Source of the DNA: Dehalococcoidia bacterium
GTDB taxonomy: Bacteria > Chloroflexota > Dehalococcoidia > Dehalococcoidales > UBA1222
Reading direction: 5' to 3'
DNA length: 18,835 bases
Assembly: GCA_009783135.1 (NCBI GenBank)
Contig: WRHS01000019.1
Coordinates: 1 to 18,835 of the forward strand
In this document: positions 1 through 7,714 of the stretch, one piece after another
How positions within the stretch are numbered: the first letter of the stretch is position 1
Layout: each line of letters starts with the position of its first letter
Made by a program: the position numbers and the translations under genes
The notes under the pieces: generated by a model
Databases searched by the model: none
Told to the model about the DNA's origin: nothing
The model's input: the letters and a program-made list of their open reading frames with translations, nothing else

Positions 1-954
1 CACAGCTGCTACTACTGCCGTTACGTTCAGCTTTGGTTTTAATTGAGATATAGCTGACATAGCGGCAATAACAGAGGCCGCACCAGCCATATCGCCTTTC
101 ATATTTCCCATGCCTTCTGATGGCTTCAGAGAAATTCCTCCGGAGTCAAATGTGATACCTTTGCCTACTAGTGCAAGGTCAACCGCATCTGATGGCTTGC
201 CTTTGTATGACAGAATGATGAATTTGGGTGGTTGAGTGCTACCTTGCGCCACAGAGAGTGCGGCATTCATCCCCAATTTAGCCATCTCTGCTTTTTCCAT
301 AACAGTGATTCCCAAATTGTTCTGTTTTGCGATACTTATGGCTATTGAAGCAATGTCAGAAGGATACATGAAATTACTTGGCTCGTTGGCCATATCGCGT
401 GCCGTAATAACGGCTTCTGACATAATTTGCCCGATATCAACTCCGGTTTTGGCGGCGCGGATTTCAGATGAGCGGCATAAAAGCGTAATGCTTTTTACTT
501 CTGGTAGCTCATTTTTCTTGGTTATGTGACGCTTAAAAGTATAAAGACCAAGATAAGCCCCTTCGGTGATAGCCTGAGCTCGCTCTAATGCAGCAAGAGA
601 AGACATATCTCCTAGTAGCTGTGAGGAGATAACCACAGCTTTATTATGCCGCAATACACGACATATGTTGCCAAACGCTTTCCGAAGTTTTTCGGTTGTC
701 AGTTCAGATTTCTTGCCCAGCCCAAGCACTATAATCAGACCGCTTGAAATGCCCAAAGAGCCATGAAAAACCTCATATTCTGATAACTTACCACTGAGCC
801 GTCCAAGTTTGATAGATTGGGTAATTGCGCCTCCTAGTGTTTCATCAAGCGCATTAAGCTCTGCCGTAAGTTTCTTTTCACCTTCATATAAACCAAGAAT
901 ATGAGCATCGGATTTTTGTACCGCAAGCTTACCTGATGTTATTTTTATTTTCAT
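1..954 (-). CDS. pepA: Leucyl aminopeptidase (peptidase family M17), 3' end cut by window edge
   Basis: Cytosolic two-metal exopeptidase that removes N-terminal residues, classically leucine, from peptides; the family forms hexamers. The first 318 codons are present. Residues 1 to about 170 match the variable N-terminal domain (GLGKKSELT, then an RRAF-like RKAFGN stretch). The catalytic domain then begins with the family metal and active-site residues: VGKG with metal ligand K265, FDSGG with D270, SLKP with catalytic K277 and MKGD with D288. The downstream NTDAEGR signature, which carries the remaining metal ligands and the catalytic arginine, lies outside the window. The start is ATG at 954, with AAGGAG seven bases upstream. 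It is divergent from the DUF2779 gene across a 204-base gap. Nothing suggests damage; the truncation is only the window boundary. Confidence 0.93.
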   Translation of the reverse strand, partial: MKIKITSGKLAVQKSDAHILGLYEGEKKLTAELNALDETLGGAITQSIKLGRLSGKLSEYEVFHGSLGISSGLIIVLGLGKKSELTTEKLRKAFGNICRVLRHNKAVVISSQLLGDMSSLAALERAQAITEGAYLGLYTFKRHITKKNELPEVKSITLLCRSSEIRAAKTGVDIGQIMSEAVITARDMANEPSNFMYPSDIASIAISIAKQNNLGITVMEKAEMAKLGMNAALSVAQGSTQPPKFIILSYKGKPSDAVDLALVGKGITFDSGGISLKPSEGMGNMKGDMAGAASVIAAMSAISQLKPKLNVTAVVAAV

Positions 955-983
955 TATTATCTCCTTAAAAGCGCTACAACTTG

Positions 984-1013
984 TTTATAGCATATTTAGC
1001 ATGCATGTGTCAT
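984..1013 (-). promoter_or_regulatory. Putative pepA promoter
   Basis: On the minus strand ATGACA (1013-1008) and TATAAA (989-984) are separated by 18 bases, each matching five of six sigma-70 consensus positions. The predicted transcript would start near 977, about 20 bases before the pepA start and just ahead of its Shine-Dalgarno. The 955-1158 gap must also hold the promoter for the DUF2779 gene on the other strand; no convincing plus-strand pair was seen there. Confidence 0.4.
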
Positions 1014-1158
1014 CAAAAAAGCTAAACGCGCTGTTCAACAAATTAGAATAATGATATTGTTTTAATTAGCATTAGAAGAGCTTTTTTAAAGCTTATTGCT
1101 TGTTATCGTAACTAGGAAGTTATTCTTAACAATATGGCAATGGAAAGTGAGTACCAAA

Positions 1159-2667
1159 ATGAACTTAACTAAATCAAAATACTGCAAAGGTATACAGTGC
1201 CCCAAAATGCTGTGGATGGATGCAAACATGCCTGAGCGATTTGACCAGTCGGTGCTGGATATAAACAGGCTGAGCACCGGTACTGCAGTAGGTGATTTGG
1301 CTATGGGGTCCTTTGGACAATTCGTTGAGGTGCCATTTTCACGAAACAAGGCCAAAATGACCGCCGAAACACAACGGCTGCTGAGCATAGGAACAAGCAT
1401 AATAGCCGAGGGAGCCTTTTCATTTGAAAACAATTTCTGCATAGCGGATATCTTGCGCTCTGTAGAAGATGGATATGAGTTGATTGAGGTCAAAAGTTCC
1501 ACATATTCTGCGAACATTGGTCCAGAAAAGGTTAAGCCTATCTATTTTGACGATATGGCATATCAGACCTATGTCTTGACGCATTGCGGTCTGAAAATCA
1601 ACAGGGTTTATATCATGCAGTTAAATCGCGATTATGTCAGGCTGGGAGAGTTGGATATACAAAAACTGTTTGTTTTAACCGACTGCACCGAGCAGGTCCT
1701 CGACTTGCAACAGGGTATTGCGGGAAACATCGAAAGAATTAAGGCAACTCTGGCACAGCAAAACGAACCGGATATCCCCATCGGCAACAGATGCAATAGT
1801 CCATATGAATGCGGATATAAAAGCTGGTGTTTGCGTAATTTGCCACACGACAACGTGTTTCAAATCGGCTGGGGGATGTTCGGTAGCAAAAAAGATGAGG
1901 CTTACAATGCCGGAGTAGTTACCTTTGGCGACATCCTAAACAGCAGTATTAAACTCTCGGACAAACAAGCACGGCAAGTCATAACTACTGTGCAGAACCT
2001 GCCACCGCATATAGACAGCGAGGCTATAAATGCCTTCCTCGGCAAAATCACATACCCCCTGTGTTACCTTGATTTTGAAACGTGTCAACAACCCGTTCCA
2101 TTGTGGGATTATGTGTCGCCATATGAGCAGCTTCCATTCCAGTATTCGCTGCATACTCAGGACACTCCCTGCGGCATAGCAACACACAAAGAATTCTTGG
2201 GCAAGGAAGACACTGACCCACGCAGACCGCTGGCTGAAAGATTATGCGCCGATATTCCTCGCGGCGCTTGCGTACTGGCATACAATATGGGGTTTGAAAA
2301 AGGGTGCATAAAGGCACTGGCGCAGATGTTTGCGGGTGTGTCAGAGCATTTAATGAGCATCCACGACGGAATAATCGACCTTGCCGAGCCGTTTCAGTCG
2401 GGTGCGTATTACTGCCGTGAAATGGGTGGCTCTTACTCAATTAAGTCAGTGCTTCCTGCCTTTTTCCCCGACGACCCTGCGCTGGATTACCACGCCTTAA
2501 GCATGGTTCACAACGGCAGTGAGGCCATGGCGGCATTTGCCGACTTGCACAATAAGCCGCCGGAGGTAATCGCCAAAACCCGCGCGGCCCTGCTGGCTTA
2601 TTGTAAATTGGATACGCTGGCTATGGTGAAGATATTGGAGAAGCTGTACAGGACTGTTAATGGGTAA
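1159..2667 (+). CDS. DUF2779 protein: Cas4-like Fe-S nuclease motifs plus DEDD-exonuclease-like C-terminal domain
   Basis: A 502-residue protein with two apparent nucleic-acid-processing modules. The N-terminal half opens with LTKSKYCKGIQCPK (C9, C14), followed by a PD-(D/E)xK-like core: D97 in IADIL and E110-V-K112 in IEVKSS. A cysteine cluster follows, C212-x5-C218-x5-C224, the arrangement seen where Cas4 and AddB-type nucleases bind a 4Fe-4S cluster. The C-terminal half is the DUF2779 domain and carries DEDD-like motifs: D305-F-E307 in YLDFET, N376 in AYNMGFE and D485 in YCKLDTLAM. Function is not established for this family; cleavage or trimming of DNA is inferred. The reading frame is open upstream to a TTG at 1096, but ATG 1159 fits the conserved family N-terminus and has GGAAAGTGAG ahead of it. 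It lies 56 bases before the ClbS-like gene and is probably co-transcribed with it. Confidence 0.85.
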   Translation: MNLTKSKYCKGIQCPKMLWMDANMPERFDQSVLDINRLSTGTAVGDLAMGSFGQFVEVPFSRNKAKMTAETQRLLSIGTSIIAEGAFSFENNFCIADILRSVEDGYELIEVKSSTYSANIGPEKVKPIYFDDMAYQTYVLTHCGLKINRVYIMQLNRDYVRLGELDIQKLFVLTDCTEQVLDLQQGIAGNIERIKATLAQQNEPDIPIGNRCNSPYECGYKSWCLRNLPHDNVFQIGWGMFGSKKDEAYNAGVVTFGDILNSSIKLSDKQARQVITTVQNLPPHIDSEAINAFLGKITYPLCYLDFETCQQPVPLWDYVSPYEQLPFQYSLHTQDTPCGIATHKEFLGKEDTDPRRPLAERLCADIPRGACVLAYNMGFEKGCIKALAQMFAGVSEHLMSIHDGIIDLAEPFQSGAYYCREMGGSYSIKSVLPAFFPDDPALDYHALSMVHNGSEAMAAFADLHNKPPEVIAKTRAALLAYCKLDTLAMVKILEKLYRTVNG

Positions 2668-2723
2668 CAACGCTGTAAAAACGAATGTGCTTTTACCTGC
2701 CAAATTTTAGGGAGGATGCTTAC

Positions 2724-3275
2724 ATGCCTAGAGCGACAACAAAGACGGATTTGGTTAAGACCGCAAACGAACAATTTGGTGCTTTATGGAAGCTGGTCGA
2801 TTCCTTGTCGGGTGGCGTGCAGAATGCATCGTTTAATTTTGGTGATGACTTCGTGCTAAAACAGAAAGAAGCGCACTGGGGGCGTGACAAAAATGTGCGC
2901 GACGTGTTAGTGCACCTTTATGAATGGCATAAGCTGTTGCTAAACTGGGTGAGATGCAATAAAAGCGGCGTTTCAGAACCATTCCTTCCCAAGCCTTATA
3001 ACTGGAAAACATACGGGCAGATGAATGTTGAATTCTGGCAAAAACACCAAACCACGCCATATGAGTTGTCGCAAAAAATGCTCAAGGAAAGTCATGCCGA
3101 GGTAATGAAAATGATTGAGACATTCCCAGACGATGAGTTGTTTGAAAAAGCCCATTTTGCATGGGTCGGCACGTCTTCCTTGGGTAGCTATTGTGTTTCC
3201 GTGACATCAAGCCACTACGATTGGGCGATGAAGAAGATTAAGCAACACATTAAAACCTGTGAAAAACCAGAATAG
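2724..3275 (+). CDS. ClbS/DfsB family (DUF1706) four-helix bundle protein
   Basis: A 183-residue soluble protein. Family signatures run through it: MPRATTKTDLVKTANEQF at the N-terminus, HWGRDKNVRDVLVHLYEWH at about residues 52-70, the NWKTYGQMN segment, and the C-terminal GTSSLGSYCVSVTSSHYDWA motif near residues 150-170. The best known member, ClbS of pks-positive Escherichia coli, protects its producer from the genotoxin colibactin. Most members of this DinB-like fold superfamily have no known substrate, so a protective or small-molecule-modifying role here is inference only. Start chosen at ATG 2724, eight bases after GGGAGG; an in-frame start at 2685 would add 13 unconserved residues. No colibactin-like synthesis genes are in the window. 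It converges with the prenyltransferase gene (73-base gap, no clear terminator). Confidence 0.87.
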   Translation: MPRATTKTDLVKTANEQFGALWKLVDSLSGGVQNASFNFGDDFVLKQKEAHWGRDKNVRDVLVHLYEWHKLLLNWVRCNKSGVSEPFLPKPYNWKTYGQMNVEFWQKHQTTPYELSQKMLKESHAEVMKMIETFPDDELFEKAHFAWVGTSSLGSYCVSVTSSHYDWAMKKIKQHIKTCEKPE

Positions 3276-3348
3276 TTAACAGTTCTCGGGCTGCAAATAT
3301 CATGCCGCAAAAGAAAAGGGCACAATGCTTCTTTCCCATAACCCCGAC

Positions 3349-4290
3349 CTAATAATGTGCGCTGCGCAAAAATCCCGCGACCATCGCACACAACACATAT
3401 GTGCCGTTAATCAACAGATTTGTCGTAAAAATATCCCTCATATGCTGCCCGCGATGTGCCGGGGTTAATCTGGCGGCAATCAGGCTCTTCACGCTTTGCC
3501 AGCCGGCAACCAGACCCAGCGGGAGGATAAACCATCCGTCCCTGAAGTTTGTTATTGATAATACTATTACAGCCCCAATCCATGACAGCATAAACACGCG
3601 ATGCATGATGCGAGCCTTGGATCGCCCCAGCAACATAGGTAATGTTTTTCGCCCGACTGTGCCGTCCCTCTCAATGTCGCAGGTATTATTTGTCAGCATA
3701 ATTAAGCATATGCCAAGCATAAGCGGCAGGCATAGGTAAAACATGTGCCAGTACATATCCCCCGTGAGTGCCGCAAATACAGCGAAAGGCAGTAGAATAC
3801 CCATCACAACGCCTGATGCAAACTCACCAAGCGGCATATACGACAATGGTTGCGGTCCGGCAGAATATGCCAATACAGTAACCGTCCCGATAAATCCAAT
3901 TACTAACGGCACGTAATTCGTAACGCACACTACATACGCACCCAGCGCCAGTGCTGTCAGTAAATAACAGACCCCTACCAAGCGGACTGTTCTGGGTTCA
4001 AAGCTGTTGTACACCAAAACAGCATCGTCTCTTTCCGGTGAGTTTTCAAGCGTGTCTGTCCCATGGATAAAATCATAATAATCGTTCAAGGAATTCACAG
4101 CTGAGTGCATTAAAACCGCCGCAATCAGCAAAACGTAAAACATTGGCACAGAGAAAGCCCCCGTTCCCAAAGCCAGCACGCTGGCAAATAACACAGGAAT
4201 AATAGAGGCCGGAGCCCACGAATGCGGGGCTGCCAATAGGTATATGGCCTTGGGAGTTATTTTCTGATAACCCGTCTTCTCTCTGCTCAT
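3349..4290 (-). CDS. UbiA-family prenyltransferase (MenA-like)
   Basis: A 313-residue integral membrane enzyme that should transfer a polyprenyl chain from its diphosphate to an aromatic acceptor. Both Mg-diphosphate-binding aspartate motifs are present: N69-D70-Y-Y-D73 with D79, and N201-N202-T-C-D205 with E207 and D209, followed by R214-K215. Hydrophobic segments fit eight or nine helices, for example near 32-62, 105-142, 160-175, 185-200 and 235-260. MenA (1,4-dihydroxy-2-naphthoate prenyltransferase, menaquinone pathway) is the closest functional guess, but UbiA members using other acceptors cannot be excluded, and no other quinone genes are in view. The ATG at 4290 lies 21 bases after the ileS stop, with only a weak Shine-Dalgarno, so it is probably read from the ileS transcript and falls under the same T-box. 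Confidence 0.88.
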   Translation of the reverse strand: MSREKTGYQKITPKAIYLLAAPHSWAPASIIPVLFASVLALGTGAFSVPMFYVLLIAAVLMHSAVNSLNDYYDFIHGTDTLENSPERDDAVLVYNSFEPRTVRLVGVCYLLTALALGAYVVCVTNYVPLVIGFIGTVTVLAYSAGPQPLSYMPLGEFASGVVMGILLPFAVFAALTGDMYWHMFYLCLPLMLGICLIMLTNNTCDIERDGTVGRKTLPMLLGRSKARIMHRVFMLSWIGAVIVLSITNFRDGWFILPLGLVAGWQSVKSLIAARLTPAHRGQHMRDIFTTNLLINGTYVLCAMVAGFLRSAHY

Positions 4291-4311
4291 TTTTATATTT
4301 GCGGCACGTTA

Positions 4312-7300
4312 TCAGCTGATAACTTTCTGCACACCAAACGTTATGACATGCTCGCCCAGCTTGTGCTCTTCCTTAGCTATTGATTCAGACGGCATTTCAC
4401 AATGTATCCGACGCGCCAGTGTCTCATGTTGGATATACCCGGCATACTCCTGCATGACGGCCTGAACATAGTCATCCGCTTGGTAAAAAATCTCGATATA
4501 GTCCGCTATTTCAAAACCGGCGTTCTTGCGCATATTCTGTAAGCGATGCACAATTTCACGGGTTAATCCCTCTTTGGCAAGATCAGCCGTGATATTGATA
4601 TCCACCGCCACGCCTAATTCGCCGTCCTCACTGAATGGGCTGCATGAAGCAATATCATCCGCCTCATCCGCAAAAACCAGTGTTTTAACATTGAGTTCTT
4701 CAAGAATCTGTTCTTCTGAGCGCAGCAATCCTTTCTTTTCGTTTGCGTTGCGCACGCGGACAACCACTTTTGCCAGTGGCTGACGCACCTTAATCGCCGT
4801 TAAGGCACGTGCTGCACGTCCAAGGCTGGAAACCTTCATTGCCAGGCGAATATCGGCAGAAAGCTGCTCATCTATCACACTTTCATCAGCTTTGGGGAAA
4901 TCCGCCAGATGAACACTCTCTGGCGCATCCGGATAAGCACTTAATACCATGTTGCGATAAATCTCGTCAGCCATAAAAGGCATGAATGGTGCCAGCAGTT
5001 TCGACAGAGTCGTCAGGCATATATAGAGGGTCTGGTAAGCTGCCAGCTTATCGGTATCGCTTTCGCTCTTCCAGAAGCGGCGGCGCGAGCGGCGAATGTA
5101 CCAGTTTGATAGAAAATCCACATAACGCTCAATGGCACGACCAGCATCGGTGATATTGTATGAATCAAGGTCCTGTGTTACCTCTTTCACCAGCTGATTA
5201 AGTTCCGAAAGTATCCAGCGATCCATTTCTGACGGCTCAGGACAGCTGTTATCCGTTGCAGGATTGTAGTTATCAATATTGGCATAGGTAACAAAAAAGG
5301 AATAGACGTTCCACAAAATCAGCATGAACTGACGCAACACCTCGGAAACCAGCTGTTCAGAAAAGCGGCGGGCGTTGCCCGGAGGTGCCGCTGTAAAAAG
5401 GTACCACCGCAGTGCATCCGCTCCATATTTCTGCAACACCGGCAGCGGTTCTACAATATTGCCTTTGGTCTTGCTCATTTTCTCGCCTTGACCATCAAGT
5501 ATATGCCCCAAACAGATGACATTCTTATAACACGGCTTGTCAAAAAGCAGTGTTGAGAGCGCATGCAGGCTATAGAACCAGCCGCGGGTCTGATCCACTG
5601 CCTCACAGATATAGTCTGCCGGAAAACGCCCGTCATCAAAGAGAGTTTTACCTGCGTCATCAAACGGATAATGCCACTGCGCAACCGGCATGGCACCAGA
5701 GTCGAACCAGCAATCAATCACCTCGCTGGCGCGCTTCATTTTGGCACCGCACTCAGCACAGTCAAAAGTTGCCTCATCCACATACGGACGATGCAGATCA
5801 AGCGGTTCACTCAGTCCGCTAAATGCCGGCTTGCCTTTCAGTTCTTCCACGCTTCCCACACATTCCTGAGCCCCGCAGCTTTCACATTGCCATACCGGAA
5901 GCGGCGTACCCCAGTAACGCTCACGGGAGAATGCCCAATCCACGTTATTAGCCAGCCAGTCACCGAAGCGTCCGTCTTTGATGTGTTCCGGCACCCAATT
6001 GATTTGCTTGTTACCGGCAAGCAACCGTTCCTTAAGCATGGCCGTTTTGATGTACCAAGACTGTTTGGCATAGTACAGAAGCGGTGTTGAGCAGCGCCAG
6101 CAGAACGGATAGGTGTGTTGGATTGTTTCGGGCTTATACAGCAGTCCCCGCGCCTGAAGTTCAGCCATAATTTCCTTGTCGGCGCTCTTAACAAACTTGC
6201 CGGCAAAAGAATAGCTGCCAATAATCTTTCCTTGGAGATCCACCTGCTGGACAAAATCCAGCCCTTCACTGCGCCCGGCATCAAAATCGGCCTCACCAAA
6301 AGCCGGCGCTACATGCACAATACCGGTGCCGTCGTCCATAGTAACAAAAGAGGTGGCAATAACGCGATACGTGAGGTTCGCCTCCTGCGGTTGCGCTTTG
6401 ATGACTGGTGTGGACTGTGTATCCCCCTGCTGAAAACGGCGTCTTTCCACACCATACTCATGCGGATTGTAAAGAGGCGTATAGTGCATGCCGACGAGGT
6501 CGCTCCCTTTGCATGTGGCAACCACTGGCGCTTGTCCCAAACCGGCAGCTTCAAGCCTTGCGTATGCCAGTGCGATATACTCGTTTTCCAGTTCAACAAC
6601 GGCATAATCGGCATCAGCACACACAGCCAAAGCTGTGTTACCGGGCAGGGTCCACGGAGTGGTAGTCCACGCCAGCAGATATAGCGCACTATGACTGTCA
6701 ATTCCGGCAAACTGCCCCGCCGCGTCACCGCAAACACAAAACTTCACATACACCGATGGGTCCGGCGTGTCGTCTTTATATCCCTGCGCCACCTCGTGTG
6801 ATGAAAGCGACGTACCGCAACGCGGGCAGTGCGGCGTGACGCGATAGCCCTGATAAATCAGTCCTCTTTGCCACAACTGCTTAAGAATCCACCAGCCGCT
6901 CTCAATATAGCTGTTGTTCATTGTGATGTATGGATGCTGCAAATCCACCCAAAAGCCTATGCGTTCGGTGAGCACGTCCCATTCCTTCAGATAGCGGAAA
7001 ACACTCTCGCGGCATTTGGCATTAAATTTATCGATACCAAAGCGCTCAATATCGGTCTTGCTGGAAAAACCGAGTTGTTTTTCCACCTCCAACTCAACCG
7101 GCAGACCGTGTGTATCCCAGCCTGCAATACGCGGAGCATAGTAGCCCTGCATGGCCTTATAGCGCGGTAACACGTCTTTAAACACGCGCGAAATAACGTG
7201 GTGTATGCCCGGCTTGCCATTTGCCGTAGGCGGACCTTCATACATCGTAAAACGCCTGCTACCTAAGCGGTTTTCGACGCTACGCTTAAAAATGCCTTTT

Positions 7301-7371
7301 TCACGCCAAAAGCCTAATATTGCCTCTTCCACCTGAACAAAATTAGCCCGGCTGCCGACTGCTTTAAACAT
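4312..7371 (-). CDS. ileS: Isoleucyl-tRNA synthetase, type 2, with GxHH signature
   Basis: Charges tRNA-Ile with isoleucine in the cytosol; 1019 residues, the usual size of the eukaryote-like type 2 enzymes. The class I signature reads P54-G55-I56-H57-H58 instead of HxGH, the first and third positions being exchanged. The second signature is KMSKT (K631-T635). Between them lies the CP1 editing domain, with the WTTTPWTLPGNTA peptide and GTGIVHVAPAFGEADF, which retains the editing-site aspartate. Cys pairs suited to zinc occur at PHCPRCG, FCWRCS, QCESCG and DCAECG. The anticodon-binding domain follows 'SEMDRWILSELN'. An open frame extends 39 codons upstream but runs through the T-box leader; ATG 7371 follows GGGGTGGAGT and begins the conserved N-terminus MFKAVGSRANF. 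The enzyme is regulated by the leader upstream and followed closely by the prenyltransferase gene. Confidence 0.97.
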   Translation of the reverse strand: MFKAVGSRANFVQVEEAILGFWREKGIFKRSVENRLGSRRFTMYEGPPTANGKPGIHHVISRVFKDVLPRYKAMQGYYAPRIAGWDTHGLPVELEVEKQLGFSSKTDIERFGIDKFNAKCRESVFRYLKEWDVLTERIGFWVDLQHPYITMNNSYIESGWWILKQLWQRGLIYQGYRVTPHCPRCGTSLSSHEVAQGYKDDTPDPSVYVKFCVCGDAAGQFAGIDSHSALYLLAWTTTPWTLPGNTALAVCADADYAVVELENEYIALAYARLEAAGLGQAPVVATCKGSDLVGMHYTPLYNPHEYGVERRRFQQGDTQSTPVIKAQPQEANLTYRVIATSFVTMDDGTGIVHVAPAFGEADFDAGRSEGLDFVQQVDLQGKIIGSYSFAGKFVKSADKEIMAELQARGLLYKPETIQHTYPFCWRCSTPLLYYAKQSWYIKTAMLKERLLAGNKQINWVPEHIKDGRFGDWLANNVDWAFSRERYWGTPLPVWQCESCGAQECVGSVEELKGKPAFSGLSEPLDLHRPYVDEATFDCAECGAKMKRASEVIDCWFDSGAMPVAQWHYPFDDAGKTLFDDGRFPADYICEAVDQTRGWFYSLHALSTLLFDKPCYKNVICLGHILDGQGEKMSKTKGNIVEPLPVLQKYGADALRWYLFTAAPPGNARRFSEQLVSEVLRQFMLILWNVYSFFVTYANIDNYNPATDNSCPEPSEMDRWILSELNQLVKEVTQDLDSYNITDAGRAIERYVDFLSNWYIRRSRRRFWKSESDTDKLAAYQTLYICLTTLSKLLAPFMPFMADEIYRNMVLSAYPDAPESVHLADFPKADESVIDEQLSADIRLAMKVSSLGRAARALTAIKVRQPLAKVVVRVRNANEKKGLLRSEEQILEELNVKTLVFADEADDIASCSPFSEDGELGVAVDINITADLAKEGLTREIVHRLQNMRKNAGFEIADYIEIFYQADDYVQAVMQEYAGYIQHETLARRIHCEMPSESIAKEEHKLGEHVITFGVQKVIS

Positions 7372-7384
7372 ACTCCACCCCTTA

Positions 7385-7676
7385 TAAAAAAATAAGCCCG
7401 TCCTGTTCGAGGACGGGCAATCAACCCGCGGTACCACCCCGCTTCTTCCGCAAAAAACGAAAGCGCTTATTTGTTGAGGCACCATCATGCCCCACCGCTT
7501 TTAACGGGCGGCAACCGACCCGGTCTACTCTTGCGTCATACTAAGTATTTCGACGGGCAGCTCGGGAGTGATTTTCAAAAAAGAAACAGGTCTGCTCACA
7601 CCAATCCAGACTCGCTGTTTTGTTTTCGCTTTTTCTACTCTTCTCCGTCAAAGCCTTTTTATTACCTATTAAATTG
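7385..7676 (-). promoter_or_regulatory. T-box riboswitch leader of ileS (isoleucine specifier ATC)
   Basis: Transcribed leader that senses uncharged tRNA-Ile. Reading 5' to 3' on the minus strand: Stem I is closed by GACGG (7649-7645) pairing with CCGTC (7556-7552). It contains GAAGAGTAG, AGCGAG and TTGGTGTGAGC, which are recognisable Stem I elements. The specifier ATC lies at 7572-7570 within AAAATCACTCCCGAG. The T-box itself, GGGGTGGTACCGCGGGT, is at 7440-7424 and is followed by the intrinsic terminator. The T-box bulge TGGT would pair with an ACCA 3' end, agreeing with the A discriminator expected of tRNA-Ile. Uncharged tRNA would stabilise the antiterminator and allow ileS and the downstream prenyltransferase gene to be read. 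Confidence 0.95.
7386..7418 (-). terminator. T-box-controlled intrinsic terminator
   Basis: On the minus strand GCCCGTCC (7418-7411) pairs perfectly with GGACGGGC (7403-7396) around a TCGAACA loop, followed by TTATTTTTTT. It overlaps the sequence needed for the alternative antiterminator formed with the T-box. Confidence 0.93.
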
Positions 7677-7683
7677 TTGAGTG

Positions 7684-7714
7684 TATTATAACCGCACGCT
7701 AGCGGCGCGGCAAA
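7684..7714 (-). promoter_or_regulatory. Putative ileS T-box promoter
   Basis: A perfect TATAAT (7689-7684) sits just ahead of the T-box leader, placing the start near 7677. The -35 is poor: TTTTGC (7714-7709) at 19 bases. The -35 region lies inside the 3' end of jag, so ileS probably has its own promoter and also receives read-through from the upstream operon. Confidence 0.45.

Noticed and set aside
1081..1096. AGCTTT/AAAGCT inverted repeat upstream of the DUF2779 gene
   Set aside because: Short, AT-rich and not aligned with a promoter; likely to occur by chance.
1086..1517. A 143-codon minus-strand frame opposite the 5' end of the DUF2779 gene
   Set aside because: It overlaps conserved coding sequence on the other strand and has no family features; treated as a shadow.
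3276..3348. Possible terminator between the converging ClbS-like and prenyltransferase genes
   Set aside because: Only weak stems such as AAGAA/TTCTT with large loops and no T-tract could be drawn.
5563..6684. Long plus-strand open frames opposite ileS (175 and 189 codons)
   Set aside because: They are antisense to well-conserved IleRS domains, have no recognisable protein features and no ribosome-binding sites.
7372..7488. A 39-codon N-terminal extension of IleRS
   Set aside because: It is a chance translation of the T-box and terminator. The family N-terminus and the Shine-Dalgarno both point to ATG 7371.
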